DNA of 64,000 bases from Chryseobacterium indologenes (GTDB lineage Bacteria; Bacteroidota; Bacteroidia; Flavobacteriales; Weeksellaceae). Position 1 is the first letter of the stretch, and every line of letters begins with the position of its first letter. The notes below the pieces were generated by a model. The model worked only from the letters and a program-made list of their open reading frames with translations. It was not told the DNA's origin and did not search any database. The DNA lies in assembly GCF_018362995.1 (NCBI RefSeq), contig NZ_CP074372.1, positions 4,836,001 to 4,900,000 of the forward strand, in the 5' to 3' direction. The translations under genes and the position numbers were made by a program. Below, one piece after another: positions 53,502 to 62,564 of this stretch.

Positions 53502-53882
53502 GTTTTTATTTAAAGTTTGATTTTGATATGATTAATGTGATGATACATATTGAAATGTTTCTCTGAAGAGATCAGAAGAAGTAAAGGGCAATCATGCTCT
53601 GCCGTAAAATAATTTTTATATTAAGTTGTGTTTAAAATCAATGATACCCGAAATAAAATAGACTGTATTTCTGGATTTGAAGCCTCAAATATATATCAAT
53701 TTGATGAGAAATACCATAAAAAACGAACAGACTTGTTCATTTTTGTTGATAAAATTCTGATTTTTAAAGTTTTAAATGTTGAAAAAAAGGATTGAAAGAA
53801 GTATTCAATTCAGGACGATTTCCGGTCGTGGGATATACCGGAAAATTTATTAAATTTAGCCAACAGAAAAATCTAATATTTC
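53502..53882. other. Intergenic region upstream of scoA
   Basis: This 381-bp gap holds no gene. It contains an inverted repeat TTTCCGGT (53819-53826)/ACCGGAAA (53837-53844) just upstream of a -7-like TAAATTTA (53851-53858), so it is probably the control region of the CoA-transferase gene. Confidence 0.5.
53819..53844 (+). promoter_or_regulatory. Inverted repeat TTTCCGGT-N10-ACCGGAAA, candidate operator of scoA
   Basis: The 8-bp arms are exact complements around a 10-nt centre. The site ends 6 nt before TAAATTTA, a near match to TAnnTTTG, so a protein bound here would touch the promoter. The regulator is unknown. Confidence 0.45.
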
Positions 53883-54584
53883 ATGATAGATAAAAGAGTA
53901 AAAAATGCAAAGGAGGCCATCGAAGGAATTCAGGATGGAATGACACTGATGCTTGGCGGATTCGGACTTTGCGGTATCCCTGAAAACTCAATCAATGCTT
54001 TGGTAGAAAGTGATGTGAAAGATCTTACCTGTATTTCAAACAATGCAGGAGTAGATGATTTCGGATTAGGATTACTGCTTCACAAAAGACAGATTAAGAA
54101 GATGATTTCCTCTTATGTAGGAGAAAATGCTGAATTCGAAAGACAGATGCTTTCAGGTGAGCTGGACGTAGAACTTACTCCACAAGGGACTTTAGCTGAA
54201 AAATGCAGAGCTGCCCAGGCGGGAATTCCAGCTTTTTACACACCTGCAGGTTACGGAACTGAAGTAGCAGAAGGAAAAGAAGTAAAAGAATTCAAAGGAA
54301 AACCTCATATTCTGGAACATGCTTACGATGCAGACTTTTCTATCGTGAAAGCATGGAAAGGTGATCATGCCGGAAACCTTATCTTCAAAGGATCTGCAAG
54401 AAACTTCAACCATCCTATGGCGGGTGCTGCGAAGATCACCATTGCGGAAGTAGAAGAATTGGTAGAACCGGGACAATTGGATCCAAACGAAATTCATATT
54501 CCGGGAATCATGATTCAAAGAATTTTCCAGGGAGAAAAATTTGAAAAAAGAATTGAGCAGAGAACAGTAAGAACTAAAGAATAA
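53883..54584 (+). CDS. scoA: 3-oxoacid CoA-transferase subunit A
   Basis: The 233-residue subunit is of the SCOT type, moving CoA from succinyl-CoA to acetoacetate or other 3-oxoacids. Diagnostic sequence includes [18 protein letters not shown] near residue 22, [15 protein letters not shown] near 58, [15 protein letters not shown] near 75, [26 protein letters not shown] near 86 and [14 protein letters not shown] near 113. The catalytic Glu is on subunit B, encoded 2 kb downstream; the two genes are separated by an ABC transporter on the other strand. Probably part of ketone-body or short-chain acid use. Confidence 0.95.
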   Translation: MIDKRVKNAKEAIEGIQDGMTLMLGGFGLCGIPENSINALVESDVKDLTCISNNAGVDDFGLGLLLHKRQIKKMISSYVGENAEFERQMLSGELDVELTPQGTLAEKCRAAQAGIPAFYTPAGYGTEVAEGKEVKEFKGKPHILEHAYDADFSIVKAWKGDHAGNLIFKGSARNFNHPMAGAAKITIAEVEELVEPGQLDPNEIHIPGIMIQRIFQGEKFEKRIEQRTVRTKE

Positions 54585-54602
54585 GCCCAAATAATAAACA
54601 AG

Positions 54603-54634
54603 AAGCGCTGAAAATATTTTCAGCGCTTTTTTTA
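54603..54634. terminator. Palindromic bidirectional terminator (scoA and ABC exporter)
   Basis: A 26-bp perfect palindrome (54603-54628; half AAGCGCTGAAAAT) is followed by T residues. It separates the convergent scoA and ABC genes. Confidence 0.88.
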
Positions 54635-56434
54635 TGCTTGAGGAACTTGTGTTTTCCTTTCCCCGATTTGTTGTCTCCACATGGCGTAATAAAGTCCCTT
54701 TTCGGCAATCAGATTGCTGTGGGAACCTGTTTCTACTACCTGCCCGCGTTCAAGTACATAGATCTTATCAGCATGCATAATCGTACTTAAGCGGTGTGCA
54801 ATAAGTACTGTAATCTGTTCCCTTTCTTTTGATATGTCTTTGATAGTCGTAGTAATTTCCTCTTCAGTAATACTATCCAATGCAGAAGTAGCTTCGTCAA
54901 ATATCAGAAGATGAGGTTTTCTTAAAAGAGCTCTTGCAATCGCTATTCTTTGTTTTTCACCGCCACTCAGTTTCAGACCGCCTTCACCAATAACTGTTTC
55001 AATTCCTTTTTCAGCTCTTTCCAGCAATGCTGTACAGCTCGATTTCTGTAAAGCAACAGCCAGTTCCTCTTCAGTAGCTGAAGGATTTACGAAAAGAAGG
55101 TTTTCTTTAATAGTTCCTGCAAATAACTGGGTATCCTGCGTTACAAAACCAATCTGATTTCTCAGTTCATCAAAATCAAATTCCTTTCCATTAATTCCAT
55201 TGTAAAAAATATTTCCTTCCTGAGGCCTGTACAATCCAACCAGCAGTTTTACCAATGTACTTTTTCCGGAACCACTCGGTCCAACGAAAGCAATGGTTTC
55301 ACCGTTTTTAAGATCAAAAGAGATATTATTTAAAGCTTTATACTGGGCAGACTGATGTTTGAAAGAAACGTGTTTGAATTCCAGTTCTTCAATAGCACCA
55401 ATTTGTTTCGGATGAAGAGGTTTTTCCTCTACTTCTTTTTTCATTAAACGGTCAAAATTCTGAAGAGATGCTTCAGCTTCACGGTAAGAAATAATAATGT
55501 TTCCAATCTCCTGCATTGGTCCGAAAATAAAGAAACCGTAAAACATCAGTGACAGATATTGTCCTGGAGTTACAATATTTTTAAAAATCAAATACAATAA
55601 AGTCAGGGTAATCATCTGCTGGAGAAAATTCACCATCGTTCCCTGGATAAAACTTAAAGAACGTATACTTTTCACCTTTCTTAATTCAAGACCGAGGATT
55701 TTATAAGTATTGTTATTTAAACGGATCACTTCCTGATTGGTTAATCCTAAACTTTTGACAATTTCAATATTTCTTAAACTTTCTGTAGTACTTCCCGCTA
55801 AAGCTGTGGTCTCGGTAACAATATTTTTCTGAATTACTTTTATTCTTTTACTCAATAAATTGGTAACAATAGCAATAAAGAATATTCCACAGATATAAAC
55901 CGGCATAATAGACCAATGTAATCGGATTGCATACACCGAAACGAAAATAATGCTCACCAGAATCCCGAAGAAAATATTAATGAAATTTGTGATAAATTTT
56001 ACAGTGTCTTCTCTTACTTTCGTTAAAATTGATAGGGTTTCACCACTTCTCTGATCTTCAAACTCCTGAAAAGGCAACGCCATGGAATGCTTTAAACCAT
56101 CTGTAAATATTTTTGCACCAAACTTCTGGGTGATGACACTTACCACATAATCCTGGAAAGCCTTGGCAATTCTACTCACCATTGCCGTTCCGATAAGAAG
56201 TCCCAGAAAATAAAAAGCACCATGATATACAGAGCTTCCATATAAATATTCATTAAGATTTCTGGGTAATAATTTTTCTTTATCAAAAAAATTAGGATGA
56301 GTAACCAGCTGGTCAAGGATATTTCCTGTAATAGCAGGAGCAAATAAAGAGAAAACCTGATTGATAGTAGCCAAAAACAATGAAATGAGAATCAGCCACT
56401 GATAAGGTTTAAGATATTTAAAAAGTATTTTCAT
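54632..56434 (-). CDS. ABC exporter, fused permease and ATPase
   Basis: The start is taken at ATG 56434 (MKILFKYLKPYQW); a TTG seven codons upstream is less likely. The 600-residue protein has six TM helices (about residues 15-310) and a C-terminal ATPase with Walker A GPSGSGKST near 384, Q-loop QIGFVTQDTQLF, signature LSGGEKQRIAIARAL near 482, Walker B LLIFDEATSALD near 506 and H-loop IAHRLST near 540. Homodimeric exporters of this type move lipids, peptides or drugs; the substrate is unknown. It lies antisense between scoA and scoB, which normally are adjacent. Confidence 0.93.
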   Translation of the reverse strand: MKILFKYLKPYQWLILISLFLATINQVFSLFAPAITGNILDQLVTHPNFFDKEKLLPRNLNEYLYGSSVYHGAFYFLGLLIGTAMVSRIAKAFQDYVVSVITQKFGAKIFTDGLKHSMALPFQEFEDQRSGETLSILTKVREDTVKFITNFINIFFGILVSIIFVSVYAIRLHWSIMPVYICGIFFIAIVTNLLSKRIKVIQKNIVTETTALAGSTTESLRNIEIVKSLGLTNQEVIRLNNNTYKILGLELRKVKSIRSLSFIQGTMVNFLQQMITLTLLYLIFKNIVTPGQYLSLMFYGFFIFGPMQEIGNIIISYREAEASLQNFDRLMKKEVEEKPLHPKQIGAIEELEFKHVSFKHQSAQYKALNNISFDLKNGETIAFVGPSGSGKSTLVKLLVGLYRPQEGNIFYNGINGKEFDFDELRNQIGFVTQDTQLFAGTIKENLLFVNPSATEEELAVALQKSSCTALLERAEKGIETVIGEGGLKLSGGEKQRIAIARALLRKPHLLIFDEATSALDSITEEEITTTIKDISKEREQITVLIAHRLSTIMHADKIYVLERGQVVETGSHSNLIAEKGLYYAMWRQQIGERKTQVPQA

Positions 56435-56556
56435 TCTGTTAAAATAATGGAGCAAAATTACAGATATTATTTTAACTAACAGTGTTAATTATTGAATACA
56501 ACAAAGCCCTTTTGTATTCAAGTGAAAATAATTAAATTGCAGTCTAAGTTTTTATT

Positions 56557-57210
56557 ATGCTTACAAAAGAACAAATTGCCAAAAGAATTTCAAAAGAACT
56601 CAAAGATCGTTATTATGTAAACCTGGGAATTGGGATTCCTACTTTGGTTGCCAACTATGTTCCGGAAGGTATTTCCGTAGAATTCCAGAGTGAGAATGGA
56701 GTTTTGGGGATGGGGCCTTTCCCTTTTGCAGGAGAAGAAGATGCTGATATCATCAATGCCGGAAAACAGACTATTACTATTTTAGAAGGAGGTTCATTCT
56801 TCGATTCAGCATTCAGTTTCGGGATGATCCGTGGTCAGAAAGTTGACCTTACCATCCTTGGAGCAATGGAAGTTTCGGAAAACGGAGATATTGCCAACTG
56901 GAAAATTCCGGGAAAAATGGTGAAAGGAATGGGTGGTGCAATGGACCTTGTGGCTTCTGCTGAAAATATTATTGTTGCAATGATGCACGTAAACAAAGCG
57001 GGAGAAAGTAAAATCCTGAAGAAATGTACGCTTCCTTTAACTGGTGTAAACTGTGTGAAAAAAGTAGTAACTGAATTAGCTGTTCTGGATGTAACTCCGG
57101 CTGGTTTCAAACTGGTGGAAAGAGCACCGGGAGTTTCAGTAGAAGATATTATTAAAGCTACAGAAGCAGATCTGATCATTGAAGGTGAAATTCCTGAAAT
57201 GCAGTTCTAA
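56557..57210 (+). CDS. scoB: 3-oxoacid CoA-transferase subunit B
   Basis: The 217-residue subunit carries the catalytic Glu at about residue 46 in SENGVLGMGPFPF. The opening (IAKRISKELKDRYYVNLGIGIPTLVANYVP), GGSFFDSAFSFGMIRGQKVDLTILGAMEV near 75 and KCTLPLTGVNCVKKVVTELAVL near 152 confirm the family. With scoA it forms the heterodimeric succinyl-CoA:3-ketoacid transferase. It is 2 kb from scoA because of the antisense ABC gene, so it must have its own promoter. A perfect 20-bp terminator follows. Confidence 0.95.
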   Translation: MLTKEQIAKRISKELKDRYYVNLGIGIPTLVANYVPEGISVEFQSENGVLGMGPFPFAGEEDADIINAGKQTITILEGGSFFDSAFSFGMIRGQKVDLTILGAMEVSENGDIANWKIPGKMVKGMGGAMDLVASAENIIVAMMHVNKAGESKILKKCTLPLTGVNCVKKVVTELAVLDVTPAGFKLVERAPGVSVEDIIKATEADLIIEGEIPEMQF

Positions 57211-57222
57211 TCTGATTACAAT

Positions 57223-57265
57223 ATAAAAAATTTCGGCCTCACAAAGTGAGGCCGAAATTTTTTAT
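57223..57265. terminator. Terminator of scoB
   Basis: A perfect 20-bp stem (57223-57242 with 57246-57265; core TTTCGGCCTCAC) around a 3-nt loop. A-rich and T-rich ends make it functional in either direction. Confidence 0.92.
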
Positions 57266-57282
57266 AAGATGTGAAATAAAAC

Positions 57283-57480
57283 CGACATCGGAACTCGGAG
57301 CGTCAAAAAAATAATTCCTGTGAGCGTTAAGAAAATTCTATTGTCCGAAGCGCGAGACTAGTTACGAATCGATTCAACAATAATGAATTCGCGCAAGTTT
57401 AGAATTTTTAGAGAACAGGAATTATTTTTAGCGAAGAGGTCCAGGTCTTGAATTTTGTTTCTTTGTTTCAAGACAAAAAA
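57283..57480. repeat. ~198-bp structured non-coding repeat, copy 1
   Basis: Copy 1 begins CGACATCGGAACTCGGAGC and ends in the run GTTTCAAGACAAAA. Within it AATAATTCCTGT (57310-57321) and ACAGGAATTATT (57415-57426) are exact complements, and inner GCGCGA/TTCGCGC arms lie between them, so most of the unit can fold into one long hairpin. The second copy is 269 nt downstream. No conserved ORF covers it. Confidence 0.85.
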
Positions 57481-57551
57481 ATTAAAGCAAAAAAAAACGA
57501 TGCGTTTGTCATTTAGAATTAGACAAATAGTTCTAATAATGACTTTAAAAG

Positions 57552-57750
57552 CGACATCGGAACTCGCAGCGTCAAAAAAATAACTCCTGTGAACGTTAAG
57601 AAAATTCTATTGTCCGAAGCGCGAGACTAGTTACGAACCGATTCAACAATAATGAATTCGCGCAAGTTTAGAATTTTTAGAGAACAGGAATTATTTTTAG
57701 CGAAGAGGTCCAGGTCTTGAATTTTTGTTTCTTTTGTTTCAAGACAAAAG
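57552..57750. repeat. ~198-bp structured non-coding repeat, copy 2
   Basis: Nearly identical to copy 1; I see four substitutions (GCAG for GGAG, AACTCC for AATTCC, GAACG for GAGCG, AACCG for AATCG) and small indels in the T and A runs at the end. The AACTCC change creates an A-C mismatch with its partner arm, so this difference does not support conserved pairing. Confidence 0.85.
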
Positions 57751-57761
57751 AAATTTAAAAA

Positions 57762-57790
57762 CAAAAAAGCTGCCTCATCATGAAACAGCT
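57762..57790 (-). terminator. Terminator of the DUF4197 gene
   Basis: GCTGTTTC / GAGGCAGC on the minus strand (57769-57776 and 57782-57789), with two G-T pairs, followed by a long T run. Confidence 0.7.
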
Positions 57791-57817
57791 TCTGTATTTA
57801 GTCTAATATTATCTTAT

Positions 57818-58630
57818 TTATTTCTCATCCTGCGCCCCAAACACCTTCTGCAAAATGCTTGTCGTTCTCATTGCAGGAGTATTTCTGATTCCGCTTTCTT
57901 TATCTGCAACCATTTTGAATACACCATTGATGGTTTCTGTAGTAACATATTCGTTAAGATCTGTTGTTACAGATTGTCCTGTAAAAGTATTGTATTTTGA
58001 AATCAGGTTTTTCCAAAGCGTATCAGCACCTACTTTTCCTAATGATGCCTTTACTTTAGGCTGGAAAGCACTGAACAGCTGGCTCTGGGTTTTCCCCTGA
58101 AGATAACTTGTTGCTGCATTATTACTGCCCAATAAAATATTCTTGGCATCTGTAATGGTCATGGAAGTAATGGCATTGGTGAAAATAGGAGCAGCTTCTG
58201 TTACGGCATCTTCAGCAGCTCTGTTTAATAATTTTACGCCTTCATCAGCAAGACTTCCCATACCGATGGAACGTAAAGTGGTATCAATCTTTCTTAATTT
58301 TTCTGGCATTAAAATTTTTACCGCTTCATTTTTGAAAAAACCATCCGTAATCGCCAGTTTTTTGACTCCGTCCGTTACTCCCATACTTAAGGCTTCTTTT
58401 AATCCTGAAGAAATCTGGGTAGAGGTAAGGTTTCCAAGATTAGCAGATGATTTATTAGTCTGAGTGGAAGTTGTGGTTGTGGTGGTAGTTTTAGCACCAT
58501 TATTTTTTACGGGAACATTCAGATCTACGCCTGTTTTATCTTTAACGGCAGATTTTATGATATCGAAAATTTGTGCCTGTGTTGACATTGAGAATAATAA
58601 TCCGACTGCCAGGAAAAAGTTTTTTTTCAT
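57818..58630 (-). CDS. DUF4197 family secreted protein
   Basis: The 270-residue protein has a signal peptide (to about residue 20, MSTQAQ), a short linker with a poly-threonine run, then the DUF4197 domain (about 68-268). Typical stretches are GLKEALSMGVTDGVKKLAITDGFF, DAVTEAAPIFTNAITSMTITDAKNILLG, TDLNEYVTTETINGVFKMVADKE and LQKVFG. The domain is widespread in Gram-negative bacteria; its function is unknown. Expected in the periplasm or outer membrane. Single gene. Confidence 0.93.
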   Translation of the reverse strand: MKKNFFLAVGLLFSMSTQAQIFDIIKSAVKDKTGVDLNVPVKNNGAKTTTTTTTSTQTNKSSANLGNLTSTQISSGLKEALSMGVTDGVKKLAITDGFFKNEAVKILMPEKLRKIDTTLRSIGMGSLADEGVKLLNRAAEDAVTEAAPIFTNAITSMTITDAKNILLGSNNAATSYLQGKTQSQLFSAFQPKVKASLGKVGADTLWKNLISKYNTFTGQSVTTDLNEYVTTETINGVFKMVADKESGIRNTPAMRTTSILQKVFGAQDEK

Positions 58631-58862
58631 CCTATTTTTTTACAAATTTAAATCTTTTAATTTTTTTAAGTCGACTAAGTTGATCAAAAAACAAACCATA
58701 ATGTACAGAATATAATAGAATAATATCTAAGAAAATAATTTGGCAAACGGTAAATTGTCCATTCACAAGAAACTAACAATTTAAGATGTTTAAATTTTGT
58801 TTTTAAAAAGGGCTAAGAGTTTTGAAAAATAATTATCTTAGCTCAAATCTTAATTTCATCCA

Positions 58863-61124
58863 ATGATACGGACTTTTTTAGTATTTTTTGTATTGATTTC
58901 AAATGTAATTTTTGCCCAGAATAAATTGAATCTAATCCCTTATCCTCAAAAAGTTGAATTTTCACAGGGTGAATTTATAATCCCTGAAACTCTGCTATTA
59001 AGCAGCAATTTACCAAAAGAGGAAACAGGGGTTTTCAAAAAAAGGTTAGGCTCTGGGTTTAAATTCCAAGAAATTCAAAAAGATGGTGGAAGCCATTTGA
59101 CCTATTCTATAATTCCTGTAGCTCCAACAGATGCAGAACAGAAAAAAGAATATTATTCAATAGGAATTTCTCCTAAGCAGATTCATATAAAATCTTATAC
59201 TAAGCAAGGTTATTTTCTGGCACTGCAAACATTGATTCAGGTTTTTGAGCAGTATAAAGAGAGTAAGAAAATTCCGGCTTTAAAAATTGAAGATCAACCG
59301 AAATTTGCATGGAGAGGAATGCATCTGGATGTCTGCCGCCATTTTTTCACAGTAGATGAAGTGAAGCAATATATAGACTATCTGGCAATGTACAAGCTGA
59401 ATACTTTCCACTGGCATTTAACAGATGATCAGGGATGGAGAATTGAAATTAAAAAATATCCAAAACTGACTCAGATAGGTTCAAAACGTAAAGAATCAAT
59501 GATCGGGGCTTATGTTGATAATACTTTTGACGGGAAGCCTTACGGACCTTATTTTTATACTCAGGAACAAATAAAAGAAGTAGTAAAATATGCTCAGGAC
59601 AGACATATTACAGTAGTTCCGGAAATCGAAATGCCTGGGCATGCTTTGGCCGCATTATCTGCATATCCTGAACTGGCCTGTACAAAAGGCCCTTTTGAGC
59701 CTGCTACTAAATGGGGCGTTTTTGATGATGTTTTCTGCCCGAAAGATGAAACATTTACTTTCCTGGAAAATGTTTTGGATGAAGTGATGAAGTTATTTCC
59801 ATCCAAATACATTCATATCGGAGGTGACGAATGTCCGAAAACGCGATGGAAAGAATGTGCGCATTGTCAGGAATTGATTAAGAAAAATAACTTAAAAGAT
59901 GAACATGGTTTACAAAGCTATTTTATTCATAGAATTGAAAAATATGTCAACAGCAAAGGACGAAAAATCATTGGTTGGGACGAAATTTTAGAAGGAGGGC
60001 TGGCACCCAATGCTGCTGTGATGAGCTGGACTGGTGTAAACGGTGGTATTGAAGCAGCAAAATCAAAACACTTTGCCGTAATGACTCCCGGAGCATACTG
60101 TTATTTTGACCATTATCAGGGAGATCCGCAGTCTGAGCCTAATGCTTTTGGTGGTTTTACTCCTTTAGACAAAGTATATTCTTACAATCCTATTCCTTCC
60201 GAACTGAATGCCGAACAGGCGAAATATATTATGGGAGTTCAGGCTAACTTATGGACGGAATATATTTTAGACTTTAAACAGGTTCAATATATGATCTTCC
60301 CAAGATTAATGGCACTTTCCGAAGTGGGTTGGGGAACCTCAGATCCTAAAAATTATAAAGAGTTTGAAAACAGGGTGATCAATCAGTTTAAAGTTCTGGA
60401 TAAGATGAAGGTGAACTATGCAAAAAGCATTTATAATATCACCGGAAAAGTAATTCCCTCAAATAATGGGATTGCTTATGAACTGTCTACCTCACAGAAC
60501 TCAAACGGAATCAGATATACTTTAGACGGAACAGATCCTTCGATCAACTCTAAAACTTATGAGAAAATGGTTCAGATTCCTAATTCTTTAACGATAAAAT
60601 CAGCTTATTTTGAAGATGGCCAGCTGAAAAGTGCTGTTTCTACCCAGCAATTTACCATTTCAAAAACTACTGGGAAAAGCATAAGTCTTGAACAGCAGCC
60701 AAGTGAAAATTATTCTTTTGGAGGTGCTTTTACTTTGGTAGATGGTATTATCGGAAATGTAAAACAGCTTGGTAAAACATGGCTTGGCTTCCAGGGGAAA
60801 GATGTTGTGGCAACCATAGATTTTGGTCAGAAAACAGCTTTTTCCGAAGTTTATTTCAATACCCTAGAAAATAAAGGAAGCTGGATTCACCTTGCAAAAT
60901 CTGCGAAAATTTTCGTTTCTGATGATAATAAGAATTTTAAAATGATCAAGGAAATTGGCACTGCAGAAATTCAAAATGCCAAAGGGAAAATCAGATTGAA
61001 TGTAGGAACACAGAATGCAAAATATCTGAAAGTAAGCATTGAAAATGCGGGCATTATTCCGGCAGGAAATCCTGGAGCAGATTCAAAGGCATGGCTGTTT
61101 GTAGATGAAATTGGCGTAAATTAG
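58863..61124 (+). CDS. Beta-N-acetylhexosaminidase (GH20)
   Basis: The 753-residue protein has a signal peptide (to about residue 18, IFAQ), a GH20b N-terminal domain (about 22-145), then the GH20 catalytic barrel. WRGMHLDVCRHFF near residue 155 and the Asp-Glu pair in HIGGDECPKTRW near residues 321-323 mark the active site. A chitobiase-type C-terminal domain (IRYTLDGTDPSINSKTY) and an F5/8-type-C-like discoidin domain (FGQKTAFSEVYFNTLENKGSWIHLAKSAKIFVSDD) follow. It releases terminal GlcNAc/GalNAc from chitin oligomers or host glycans. No T9SS domain is seen, so it may be periplasmic. Confidence 0.94.
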   Translation: MIRTFLVFFVLISNVIFAQNKLNLIPYPQKVEFSQGEFIIPETLLLSSNLPKEETGVFKKRLGSGFKFQEIQKDGGSHLTYSIIPVAPTDAEQKKEYYSIGISPKQIHIKSYTKQGYFLALQTLIQVFEQYKESKKIPALKIEDQPKFAWRGMHLDVCRHFFTVDEVKQYIDYLAMYKLNTFHWHLTDDQGWRIEIKKYPKLTQIGSKRKESMIGAYVDNTFDGKPYGPYFYTQEQIKEVVKYAQDRHITVVPEIEMPGHALAALSAYPELACTKGPFEPATKWGVFDDVFCPKDETFTFLENVLDEVMKLFPSKYIHIGGDECPKTRWKECAHCQELIKKNNLKDEHGLQSYFIHRIEKYVNSKGRKIIGWDEILEGGLAPNAAVMSWTGVNGGIEAAKSKHFAVMTPGAYCYFDHYQGDPQSEPNAFGGFTPLDKVYSYNPIPSELNAEQAKYIMGVQANLWTEYILDFKQVQYMIFPRLMALSEVGWGTSDPKNYKEFENRVINQFKVLDKMKVNYAKSIYNITGKVIPSNNGIAYELSTSQNSNGIRYTLDGTDPSINSKTYEKMVQIPNSLTIKSAYFEDGQLKSAVSTQQFTISKTTGKSISLEQQPSENYSFGGAFTLVDGIIGNVKQLGKTWLGFQGKDVVATIDFGQKTAFSEVYFNTLENKGSWIHLAKSAKIFVSDDNKNFKMIKEIGTAEIQNAKGKIRLNVGTQNAKYLKVSIENAGIIPAGNPGADSKAWLFVDEIGVN

Positions 61125-61152
61125 CCTTATTAGTTGCAATATTATCAGACTT

Positions 61153-61863
61153 ATGTACAAATCAATTTCCTTCATTTTATTGTTTTTTTTTATGTTTTCA
61201 TGTAAGCCTGAGAATGTAAAAGCAAAAGAATTTAAAATAGGAAAAGTTAGTTTTAATTATCCTTCTGATTGGAAATTAATAGAACCAAAGATGATTGATT
61301 CTTATAGTGCATATTTAACTAATAATGAAGATACTATATTTATAAATTATGGAAGATATAATCATAAAATTTACAAAAATAAATTAAGTGAGAATTTAAG
61401 GGAACAAATTGAAATAAATGGGAGAGAAGCCGTAATTGAAATACCAAATTCTAAACAAGGATTTTATAATATTTATGTTCCAAAATTAGATTCATTAGAT
61501 GGAGTTATTATATCATCATCTTCATTAAAAGATAGGAAAAAAGTTGCTACAATATTATCTGGTTTTAAAATAGACAATATTGGCAATTCAAATATTTTAG
61601 ATAAGAAGAATTTCTCAAACAAAAACAAAGAAACTGGATTAACTAATTATGAATACAATTGCTTAAGCTGTCATTCTGAAAATAATCGAGTTATTGGTAG
61701 GTCATTAGATAAAGCTTTTATAAATTCCAAGAGCAGTGAATGGCTGACAAACTATCTATACTCAGATAAAAAAAGTTATTATACTGATATTAAATGCTTT
61801 CAATTTGATAAAAAAGATTCGATATTAGTAAATCAAATGGTAAATTACCTAAAACATAAATAA
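61153..61863 (+). CDS. Lipoprotein with a C-terminal CxxCH haem-binding motif
   Basis: The 236-residue protein has a lipoprotein signal (MYKSISFILLFFFMFSC, Cys about residue 17). A strand-rich N-terminal domain follows (KIGKVSFNYPSDWKLIEP, TIFINYGRYNHK), reminiscent of lipid-anchored sensor-like modules. The C-terminal part has YNCLSCHSENN with CxxCH at 170-174, followed by EWLTNYLYSDKKSYY and NQMVNYLKHK, where a Met may be the distal haem ligand. It resembles a small mono-haem cytochrome c fused to another domain. DNA here is much more AT-rich than neighbours. The haem reading is inferred from motif only. It precedes the Crp/Fnr gene by 15 nt. Confidence 0.65.
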   Translation: MYKSISFILLFFFMFSCKPENVKAKEFKIGKVSFNYPSDWKLIEPKMIDSYSAYLTNNEDTIFINYGRYNHKIYKNKLSENLREQIEINGREAVIEIPNSKQGFYNIYVPKLDSLDGVIISSSSLKDRKKVATILSGFKIDNIGNSNILDKKNFSNKNKETGLTNYEYNCLSCHSENNRVIGRSLDKAFINSKSSEWLTNYLYSDKKSYYTDIKCFQFDKKDSILVNQMVNYLKHK

Positions 61864-61878
61864 TTTAGAATTAAAATT

Positions 61879-62517
61879 ATGCAGGACAATACCATACTTT
61901 CTTCCGAATTTTCATCACCAGATCTGGTAGAAAAGCTGTATCAATATGGTACAACGAAAAATTACCATGAAGGAGATATCATCTTAGATGAAAATGCTTC
62001 CATTCGTTCTATTCCTATTGTGATGAAAGGAATGCTGAAGGTCATCAGGACTGAAGAAGACGGACGTGAAATTTTACTATACTACATCAAAGCGGGAGAA
62101 AGCTGTATCATGTCTTTTCTTGGTGGAATGCATAACGAAAAAAGCATCGTAAAAGCCGAAATCGAAGAAGATGCGGAAATTCTTTTTTTACCGGTAGACA
62201 AAGTATCTTTATTCATCAAAGAGCACCCGGAATGGTTAGACTATATCTTCAGATTGTATCATAAAAGGTTTGAAGAACTATTGGATATCATCAATGCGAT
62301 TGCTTTCAAAAAAGTAGATCAAAGACTGCTGAATCTGCTGCAGAAAAAATCTGAACTTACCCACTCTGAAACCATCACTACAACTCATGAACAGCTTGCA
62401 AATGAGCTGGGAACTGCAAGAGTAGTAGTCTCGAGGCTCCTCAAGCAACTGGAAGAAGACGGAAAAGTAAAGCTGGGCAGAAACAAAATTACCCTCCTGA
62501 AAACCCTTAATTCATAA
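61879..62517 (+). CDS. Crp/Fnr family transcriptional regulator
   Basis: The 212-residue protein has a cyclic-nucleotide-binding-like N-terminal domain (about 20-130: EGDIILDENASIRSIPIVMKG, GREILLYYIKAGESCIMSF), a long dimerisation helix and a C-terminal Crp HTH (about 165-205: THEQLANELGTARVVVSRLLKQLEEDGKVKLGRNKITLL). It has one cysteine in GESCIMS, and no N-terminal iron-sulfur Cys set, so it is not classical FNR. Downstream genes on the same strand, with a shared upstream sequence, suggest it controls sulfur-type genes (TauE/SafE and MBL). Effector is unknown. Confidence 0.92.
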   Translation: MQDNTILSSEFSSPDLVEKLYQYGTTKNYHEGDIILDENASIRSIPIVMKGMLKVIRTEEDGREILLYYIKAGESCIMSFLGGMHNEKSIVKAEIEEDAEILFLPVDKVSLFIKEHPEWLDYIFRLYHKRFEELLDIINAIAFKKVDQRLLNLLQKKSELTHSETITTTHEQLANELGTARVVVSRLLKQLEEDGKVKLGRNKITLLKTLNS

Positions 62518-62564
62518 ACGATACCTCATTTTAATCAAGGGCACTCACATTCCCCTCCTTTGGT

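Noticed and set aside
57283..57750. CRISPR array reading of the repeats
   Set aside because: Only two copies of a ~198-bp unit with no regular spacers and no cas genes nearby.
57725..58000. Plus-strand 91-residue frame near 57.8 kb
   Set aside because: It is antisense to the DUF4197 gene and starts in repeat DNA.
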